NCBI RefSeq assembly: GCF_002632725.1
Contig: NZ_NJAI01000004.1
Location: forward strand, 138,439-199,324
Direction of reading: 5' to 3'
DNA: 60,886 bases
Source: Xenorhabdus hominickii
Lineage (GTDB): Bacteria; Pseudomonadota; Gammaproteobacteria; Enterobacterales; Enterobacteriaceae
The position numbers and the translations under genes were made by a program. Positions 55,910 to 60,886 of the stretch are shown here, in pieces. Every line of letters starts with the position of its first letter. Position 1 is the stretch's first letter. Under the pieces are notes generated by a model. It was not told where the DNA came from. It worked only from the letters and a program-made list of their open reading frames with translations, and ran no database searches.

Positions 55910-56033
55910 TATACTCAATGGATTTCTAGTTGCACGACAGCAAGGGGACGAGTCTCTAGGAGCATAGATAACTATGTGACTGGGATGAGTGGGAGTAACT
56001 AACAAAGTTGCAACTTGAAAGACGACGGGTATA
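55910..56033 (+). repeat. Interspersed repeat family A, most complete copy
   Basis: It starts TATACTCAATGGATTTC, passes through GACGAG, GGAGCATAGATAACTATGTGAC and GAGTGGGAGTAACTAACAAAG, and ends GCAACTTGAAAGACGACGGG with TATA. The ends are related in inverted orientation. It is about 124 bp, intergenic and noncoding. Three less well-preserved copies occur in this window. Confidence 0.7.
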
Positions 56034-56114
56034 GATGTGTCAAAGCCATCTCATTCTATATATGTGAGATGGCTAGCCCAATCAGGCTGAACGCAAGTCC
56101 ACTGAAGGTGAAAA

Positions 56115-56414
56115 CTAAATTAACCGTTTAATGTCCTTGGTATTCATCTCGCTCTCTTGATGACGAACATCCCAGACCTCAACAGCATGTTGAATATTCA
56201 ACCAAAATTCAGCCGTATTTCCTAACGTAGCCCCCAATTTAATTGCCATTGGTGCTGTTAAGGTTCCTTTATCATGGATCAAGCGACTCAGCGAATTCCT
56301 ATGTACACCCATTGCATCGGCCAATACGTTGATTTCTATCCCCAGAGGTTCAAGAAACTCACTTATAAGTATTTCACCCACAGTTGCTGGGCGACGTTTA
56401 GTATTTCTCATCAT
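56115..56414 (-). CDS. higA: HigA-type antitoxin (XRE helix-turn-helix)
   Basis: Up to 99 residues (ATG at 56414 or 56411). The VapI/HigA pattern RRPATVGEILISEFLEPLGIEINVLADAMGVHRNSLSRLIHDKGTLTAPMAIKLGATLGNTAEFWLNIQ contains the helix-turn-helix and the conserved C-terminal FWLN. It neutralises the RelE-like toxin encoded upstream and represses the pair. The order toxin-antitoxin is characteristic of higBA. Confidence 0.9.
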   Translation of the reverse strand: MMRNTKRRPATVGEILISEFLEPLGIEINVLADAMGVHRNSLSRLIHDKGTLTAPMAIKLGATLGNTAEFWLNIQHAVEVWDVRHQESEMNTKDIKRLI

Positions 56415-56459
56415 CCTTTTCCTCTACAGACGACTCTCTACTGAACACTGCGGTTCAGA

Positions 56460-56747
56460 TCAGTACTTATGAGGATCCAAATAAGTATCAACCGCTGTTT
56501 TATCCATCCATTGGAAAATTAAGCGATACTTCCTGTTTACCCTTATTGAGCACCATCCCTGTAAATTCCCTTTTAAACGTTCAAAATCGTTACCTGGTGG
56601 TGCCCTTAAATCATTCTCTTCCGTCGCAGCATCCAACATTTGCAATTTTCGGTACAAAGTATTGCTTAATGCCGCAGGAATACATTTATGGGAAAGGTCA
56701 TCCTCATAAAACCGTTCCAACCATCGTTCCTTGAATTCAACTGCCAT
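56460..56747 (-). CDS. higB: HigB-type toxin (RelE superfamily mRNA interferase)
   Basis: 95 residues. CIPAALSNTLYRKLQMLDAATEENDLRAPPGNDFERLKGNLQGWCSIRVNRKYRLIFQW follows the HigB/RelE fold, with conserved R and W residues in the C-terminal sheet and YLDPHKY at the end. It cuts ribosome-bound mRNA when antitoxin falls. The gap to higA is 45 bp. An imperfect operator-like palindrome lies just upstream. Confidence 0.9.
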   Translation of the reverse strand: MAVEFKERWLERFYEDDLSHKCIPAALSNTLYRKLQMLDAATEENDLRAPPGNDFERLKGNLQGWCSIRVNRKYRLIFQWMDKTAVDTYLDPHKY

Positions 56748-56771
56748 AACGTTCCATTGCGCTCCACTCTA

Positions 56772-56790
56772 TGCATAATAACATTGTGCA
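56772..56790. promoter_or_regulatory. Operator-like palindrome upstream of higBA
   Basis: TGCATAATAACATTGTGCA: the arms TGCATAAT and ATTGTGCA pair with one mismatch around AAC. It lies 25 bp before the higB start, where HigA-type antitoxins bind to repress the pair. Confidence 0.45.
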
Positions 56791-57040
56791 TCAAGTCATA
56801 ATATGCTGAAAATCCCAATAACTTTACTGGTAGATGAATCTCCATGCCGATGATGTATGAAATTCACCATCGGCATGGAACAATAAATGCATAGAAAGAG
56901 AGCCACAATAATTCGAGGCTTATTGACAGCAATGACGACTAAATTTACGAATCCTTTCGCTATATTCTGCATCCTTACACACTGTTGCACAGTTTCAAAA
57001 ATAGAGTTGAATCTGTTGTGGTAGCAGATGGGTTATAGGA

Positions 57041-57487
57041 TCAATGATAAAAGCCACAGGAATCGGCAATATCAGCATTGGAATAAGCATTACCTTTCTC
57101 TTTTTGTAATTTCTGCCTAGTTTCTCTATAGCACCGACGTTTTGTGTGTTCTTTTATATTCTGCATAGGATGTCCTTGTTGCATATGAGGGGCAAGTTTC
57201 AACTGCTTATCATCCCAATCATAAGAAAATGCCAGTCTATTTTTCTGTTCGGATCTATCGTTATACTCTTTAAGCTCATTCTCTCGTTTCTCAGCTAAGG
57301 CATTAGCCTCCGCCAACTTCTCTGTACTCCAACTTCCTTGATTCAACTCATCTCGCTTTTTCAGATATTCTTCTGACGGCTTGTTATCAATAGGTATATC
57401 GCTTTTGTAGCTAAAATCCAGTGCCAGAGCTTGGGAAAAACACCCTGACAAAATAAAAAATAGGCAATAAGCTCCCTTGATTTTCAT
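57041..57487 (-). CDS. Small secreted or periplasmic protein of unknown function
   Basis: 148 residues with a signal peptide (MKIKGAYCLFFILSGCFSQALA) that could be cut after ALA or read as a lipobox-like LSGC. The mature part is charged and helical (EYLKKRDELNQG, EKLAEANALAEKRENELKEYNDR) and ends with two Cys in HTKRRCYRE and DSCGFYH, perhaps a disulfide. No family recognised. It is alone on its strand. Confidence 0.6.
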   Translation of the reverse strand: MKIKGAYCLFFILSGCFSQALALDFSYKSDIPIDNKPSEEYLKKRDELNQGSWSTEKLAEANALAEKRENELKEYNDRSEQKNRLAFSYDWDDKQLKLAPHMQQGHPMQNIKEHTKRRCYRETRQKLQKEKGNAYSNADIADSCGFYH

Positions 57488-57659
57488 ATCTTTCCTTATT
57501 AGAACTATAACAAATAATTATTATTTAATAATCATTGTCACCTAAGGTCAACACTACAATTCTTGTGTTTTTGCAGCAAAATCAGATAATTCTTTACAAT
57601 TTAATGTATTTTCAAGATCCTATATTCGATCTTCCGTTACATAGACAAGTGAGATTTTG

Positions 57660-58448
57660 ATGAATTTATACCCTATTTATCATGTTGATGCCTTCACGGA
57701 TCAATCGTTCTCTGGCAATCCCGCAGCAGTTGTCTTACTGGATAAGTGGCCGGCAGATGAAACCTTGATTTCTATTGCCGCTGAAATTGGCCTTCCGGAA
57801 ACGGCTTTTCTGGTAGAAAATCATCTACGTTGGTTTACACCCCGAGTTGAAGTGAATTTATGCGGTCATGCAACGTTAGCAACCGCATTTGTCCTCACAG
57901 AACATCGCAACAATCAAGATAATCCGATCACATTCAAGAGCCGTTCTGGTGAACTTCGTGTCTCTCATCAACTTAGTGTATTTACTCTGGACTTCCCCGT
58001 TAGGGAGTGTCATGAGGAAAAAACACTCATCGCTACTATGCAAGATGCGCTGGGGCAAAATGTTTCCGAAGTACTGGTCTCACATGATCGCTATATTTGT
58101 GTCCTGGATTCCGTAGAGCAGCTCATCAATACCCAGCCTGACTTTAATAAAATCGCGGCTCTCCCCTTACCAGGGCTTGCGATTACTGCTCTTGGTGATT
58201 CATCTGTTGATTTTGTTTCACGTTATTTCGCCCCTGCAAAAGGTGTAAATGAAGATCCTGTCACGGGATCAAGCCATTGTGTTCTCGCTCCCTTATGGGG
58301 AAAACGGCTTAATAAAACCGAGCTCCGTGCCCGTCAATTATCCGAACGCGGTGGTGAATTATTATGCAGGATAGATGGAGATCGCGTTTATCTGACAGGG
58401 AAATCGAAGCTATTTTCATATGGGCAAATATTAATCGAAAATATTTAA
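57660..58448 (+). CDS. PhzF family isomerase-like protein
   Basis: 262 residues from the ATG at 57660; the TTG three bases before is not needed. The N-terminal IYHVDAFTDQSFSGNPAAVVLLD, catalytic E47 in EIGLPETAF, RWFTPRVEVNLCGHATLATAF and C-terminal GVNEDPVTGSSHC are the PhzF signature in two diaminopimelate-epimerase-like halves. True PhzF acts in phenazine synthesis, but no other phz genes are near and most such proteins have unknown substrates. DUF1543 follows. Confidence 0.9.
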   Translation: MNLYPIYHVDAFTDQSFSGNPAAVVLLDKWPADETLISIAAEIGLPETAFLVENHLRWFTPRVEVNLCGHATLATAFVLTEHRNNQDNPITFKSRSGELRVSHQLSVFTLDFPVRECHEEKTLIATMQDALGQNVSEVLVSHDRYICVLDSVEQLINTQPDFNKIAALPLPGLAITALGDSSVDFVSRYFAPAKGVNEDPVTGSSHCVLAPLWGKRLNKTELRARQLSERGGELLCRIDGDRVYLTGKSKLFSYGQILIENI

Positions 58449-58523
58449 TCTTTTGTTATTAATATAAAAATCAATACACTCAACGCAAAATCACACTAGA
58501 TTAAAATTATTAAGTAGGAAGAA

Positions 58524-59030
58524 ATGCCACAATTGTACATGTTTTATCTTGGTGGAAATGCTGGAAAATCCAATATCGAAGTTCATGATGTCCAATTTGT
58601 TGCTGTGGAAAAAATTGAAGAAGCGTATCCGGTTTTACGCGAAGTTTGGTTTGGAGATAAAGATAAACTTCATCTGGATGGCTATATGCCCTTAAAATGG
58701 GTGGATGGATATGACATTACTCTTAACCATGAAAAGTATTATGAGGAAAAACAGCTCTATTTTGTGAACCTCGGTGGTTATCAAAAAGATTCGCTGGCAG
58801 AAGCCCATGAATACGGGTTCTTTGTGGCACATTCAGAAGAAGAAGCTAAACAAAAAGCCAAAGAAAATCTACTGTCCGGTTATGGCCAATTACATAAAGA
58901 CAATCTGAAAGATGTTGACGACTGCTTACTCCTCAGTCAAATCAATGGCTACCATATCCACTTGTCTGAAAACCCTTGTGGTCAACCAGATAAACCTGAA
59001 TGGCAAGGATATCGCCCCATAGGCGTCTAA
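58524..59030 (+). CDS. DUF1543 domain protein
   Basis: 168 residues. LYMFYLGGNAGKSNIEVHDVQFVAVEKIEEAYPVLREVWFGDKDKLHLDGYMPLKWVDGYDI is one copy of the DUF1543 module. A second, weaker copy follows (LYFVNLGGYQKDSLAEAHEYGFFVAHSEEEAKQKAKENLL). No function is known. It lies 75 bp after the phzF-like gene on the same strand and may be cotranscribed. Confidence 0.82.
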   Translation: MPQLYMFYLGGNAGKSNIEVHDVQFVAVEKIEEAYPVLREVWFGDKDKLHLDGYMPLKWVDGYDITLNHEKYYEEKQLYFVNLGGYQKDSLAEAHEYGFFVAHSEEEAKQKAKENLLSGYGQLHKDNLKDVDDCLLLSQINGYHIHLSENPCGQPDKPEWQGYRPIGV

Positions 59031-59038
59031 AGAAATAG

Positions 59039-59064
59039 GGTCAGCAAAAGAAATTTTACTGACC
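59039..59064. terminator. Hairpin between convergent DUF1543 and lldD
   Basis: GGTCAGcAAAA and TTTTaCTGACC pair into a stem with one mismatch and a short loop. It lies between two gene ends; a T run is lacking. Confidence 0.45.
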
Positions 59065-59086
59065 GATCATGGCAATAAACCCACCA

Positions 59087-60229
59087 TTAACTTTGATTTC
59101 GAACCAATAAATCTGAATTAATTTCTGAGATTGACTTGGCACCTGTTAAGGTCATGGCTACCCGCATCTCTTTATCAATCAGCTCCAATAAATTGGATAC
59201 CCCCGCTTCACCAGCCGCCGCCAGAGCATAAACAAAAGCTCTCCCAAGCAGAACACTATCCGCACCCAGAGCAATCATTCTCACCACATCCAACCCAGTA
59301 CGAATACCGGAATCAGTAAGGATAGTAATATCATTTTTGACAGCATCAGCAATTACTGGCAAAGCACGCGCCGTCGACAAGACTCCATCAAGCTGACGGC
59401 CACCATGATTAGAAACTACAATGCCATCTGCACCAAAACGGACAGCATCTTTGGCATCTTCTGGATCAAGAATGCCTTTGATAATCATTGACCCTTTCCA
59501 GGAATCACGTATCCATTCCAAATCTTTCCATGAAATGGATGGATCGAAATTACTTCCCAGCCACCCCATATAATCTTCCAATTTAGTCGGTTTGCCACGA
59601 TACACAGATATATTGCCAAGATCATGTGGTTTCCCCAGCAAACCGACATCCCATGCCCAGCAAGGATGGGTCATCGCCTGCAAGATACGGCGTATAGCAG
59701 CATTCGAGCCACTCATACCAGAATGTGCATCACGGTAACGCGCCCCAGGTACCGGCATATCAACGGTAAATACCAGATTTTTCACTCCTGCAGCCTGTGC
59801 CCTTTCCAGCACATTACGCATAAAACCACGATCTTTCAGCACATAGAGCTGAAACCATATAGGACGATCAATCGCGGGAGCAACTTCTTCAATAGGACAC
59901 ACGGATACCGTCGATAAAGTAAATGGAATTCCCTTTTTAGCCGCAGCTCGTGCAGCTTGTACTTCGCCACGGCGTGCATACATGCCCGTTAACCCCACAG
60001 GAGCCAGTGCCACAGGCATTGACATTTTTTCCCCAAATAAGCTGGTTTCCAGACTCAACTCAGACATATCTTTCAATACACGTTGGCGCAACTCAATATC
60101 GGATAAATCTGCGGTATTGCGTTTAAGGGTATGCTCTGCATTGGCTCCACCATCAATATAGTGAAACAAAAAAGGTGGTAATTTAGCCTCTGCTGCAGCC
60201 CGATAATCCGTTGAAGAGGAAATAATCAT
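59087..60229 (-). CDS. lldD: FMN-dependent L-lactate dehydrogenase LldD
   Basis: 380 residues. The alpha-hydroxy-acid oxidase fold is plain: [83 protein letters not shown] with the catalytic His and Arg, and [27 protein letters not shown]. It oxidises L-lactate to pyruvate and passes electrons to quinone. Neither lldP nor lldR is adjacent; a broken LysR gene lies 400 bp upstream. Confidence 0.96.
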   Translation of the reverse strand: MIISSSTDYRAAAEAKLPPFLFHYIDGGANAEHTLKRNTADLSDIELRQRVLKDMSELSLETSLFGEKMSMPVALAPVGLTGMYARRGEVQAARAAAKKGIPFTLSTVSVCPIEEVAPAIDRPIWFQLYVLKDRGFMRNVLERAQAAGVKNLVFTVDMPVPGARYRDAHSGMSGSNAAIRRILQAMTHPCWAWDVGLLGKPHDLGNISVYRGKPTKLEDYMGWLGSNFDPSISWKDLEWIRDSWKGSMIIKGILDPEDAKDAVRFGADGIVVSNHGGRQLDGVLSTARALPVIADAVKNDITILTDSGIRTGLDVVRMIALGADSVLLGRAFVYALAAAGEAGVSNLLELIDKEMRVAMTLTGAKSISEINSDLLVRNQS

Positions 60230-60636
60230 AGTTTTTACCTTAATGTTAAAAAATTATTCGCGCATTTCTTAGGATGCCAGAATTAAAGCCATCATAGCGG
60301 CAATTCCTCAGTAAACCAGCATCGGTAAAATTGTCTTTCGCATAATCAGACAAGAAATGTAATTAATAAGTTAATTCTTCATAACTTTGTTATTATAATC
60401 ACAACTTTTCTCAAGCTTCTATGCTTGCTCTTTTTTAACAAAAAGGAATAATATAAATTCCCAATAACCCCAGGACATTGGGCAGAGGTTATTTACTCAA
60501 TGAAAATCAAATTGATATATGCGCTATCAAGATAAAACACATTGATATCTCATGTTCATTAGGCATGAATTTTCAATAGAGCATATCCAAAAATGACATA
60601 ATCTCTGCTGGTTATTGCTCCCAACAGAAAGGAAGA
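60230..60636. other. Spacer between lldD and the LysR remnant
   Basis: About 400 bp, AT-rich, holding the lldD promoter region on the minus strand. No gene or clear operator seen. Confidence 0.5.
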
Positions 60637-60787
60637 TCAAAAATAATGACTGATATTCTTATAAGAAATCATAATATGCTCAATCAACATACGAATTTTT
60701 AAGGGTAAATTTCGGGTATAAGGATAAACTGCATAAACACCTAATACTTTGCCACTATATCCCTTAAGTATTTTCAGCAATTTTCCT
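60637..60787 (-). pseudogene. LysR-family regulator, C-terminal fragment cut by an insertion sequence
   Basis: Minus-strand codons read PGKLLKILKGYSGKVLGVYAVYPYTRNLPLKIRMLIEHIM and end SHYF. The pattern L-x-V-Y-A-V-Y-P-x-x-R-x-L-P-x-K-x-R is the end of LysR-type effector domains. The frame is broken at 60788 where an IS1-like element starts. Confidence 0.7.
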
Positions 60788-60886
60788 GGTCATGTATTAA
60801 ATAGTTAGTTGTTGTGATATGCTTCCCGCCTTTTAAGGGTAAAGCATGGCCAAAGCTGACGTCTATTGCCGTTATTGTCACAAATC
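60788..60886 (+). mobile_element. Left end of an IS1-family element (partial)
   Basis: The element appears to start at GGTCATGTATT, resembling the IS1 end (GGTGATG), 58 bp ahead of an insA-like start. Its insertion interrupts the LysR gene. The right part is outside the window. Confidence 0.65.
60846..60886 (+). CDS. insA: IS1-type InsA protein, N-terminus only
   Basis: The first 13 codons read MAKADVYCRYCHK, with the C-x-x-C zinc ribbon that opens IS1-family InsA. Placement 58 bp from the element end fits. The gene continues past the window. Confidence 0.7.
   Translation, partial: MAKADVYCRYCHK

Noticed and set aside
56796..56990. 64-codon minus-strand frame with a hydrophobic stretch near higBA (possible type I toxin)
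   Set aside because: The hydrophobic part is short and preceded by charged residues unlike Hok or Ldr peptides. It overlaps an inverted repeat and has no ribosome site.
57660..59030. Phenazine biosynthesis locus suggested by the PhzF-like protein
   Set aside because: No phzA, B, D, E or G homologue is near, and PhzF-fold proteins are common in bacteria that make no phenazines.
1..60886. CRISPR arrays
   Set aside because: No set of regularly spaced identical repeats with unique spacers was seen. The only direct repeats are the tRNA units, the octamer array and the interspersed elements.

Overview
The window looks like chromosomal DNA of an AT-rich entomopathogenic enterobacterium of the Xenorhabdus/Photorhabdus type (Morganellaceae). 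The basis is protein-level similarity recalled from those genera and from E. coli, not a database search. The core genes are standard enterobacterial ones, long AT-rich spacers separate them, and the same degenerate intergenic repeats recur several times.

Layout. (1) Positions 1-3190: a divergent ArsR-type regulator / monooxygenase pair, a small membrane protein and empty AT-rich DNA. (2) Positions 3.2-38.3 kb: a nearly continuous flagellar and chemotaxis cluster. It holds flgBCDEFGHIJKL (minus strand), the divergent flgA and flgMN, flhBA, then motAB-cheAW-two receptor genes-cheRBYZ, and finally the master regulator genes flhDC. Two accessory insertions interrupt it. One, between flgN and flhA, carries a YopT-like putative cysteine protease, a decayed Sel1-repeat gene and a DUF4291 protein. 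The other, between flhB and cheZ, carries a sodium:alanine-type symporter, YgiW, a Hin-type serine recombinase and an alpha/beta hydrolase. (3) Positions 38.3-42 kb: an AT-rich flhDC control region with CRP and RcsAB sites, followed by the wreck of an mgtCB magnesium-transport operon. (4) Positions 42.5-48.1 kb: a cold-shock gene, ylaC, four tRNA-Asn genes each with its own promoter, pyrC, bssS and trhO. (5) Positions 48.2-52.8 kb: an eroded P2-like prophage (two ogr 3' ends, a gpD tail piece, a broken portal gene) with unrecognised cargo genes. (6) Positions 52.8-60.9 kb: lpxL, a POT peptide transporter, a higBA toxin-antitoxin pair, a small secreted protein, phzF-like, DUF1543 and lldD genes, then a LysR gene cut off by an IS1-family element that runs off the right end.

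How the genes work together. The flagellar hierarchy can be read from the DNA. FlhDC sits at the top, with a CRP site and an RcsAB box spaced 83 bp apart centre to centre. FlhD4C2-like operators lie upstream of flgB/flgA and flhB. Class-III sigma-28 promoters lie upstream of flgM, flgK and the first receptor gene. FlgM is the anti-sigma-28 factor, and FlgN chaperones FlgK and FlgL. No flhE follows flhA.

The main candidates for a second look are the YopT-like protein inside the flagellar cluster, an orphan strong terminator upstream of ylaC that may end a small RNA or attenuate ylaC, the prophage deletion scar at a tandem octamer array, and the repeat families shared among the intergenic regions.
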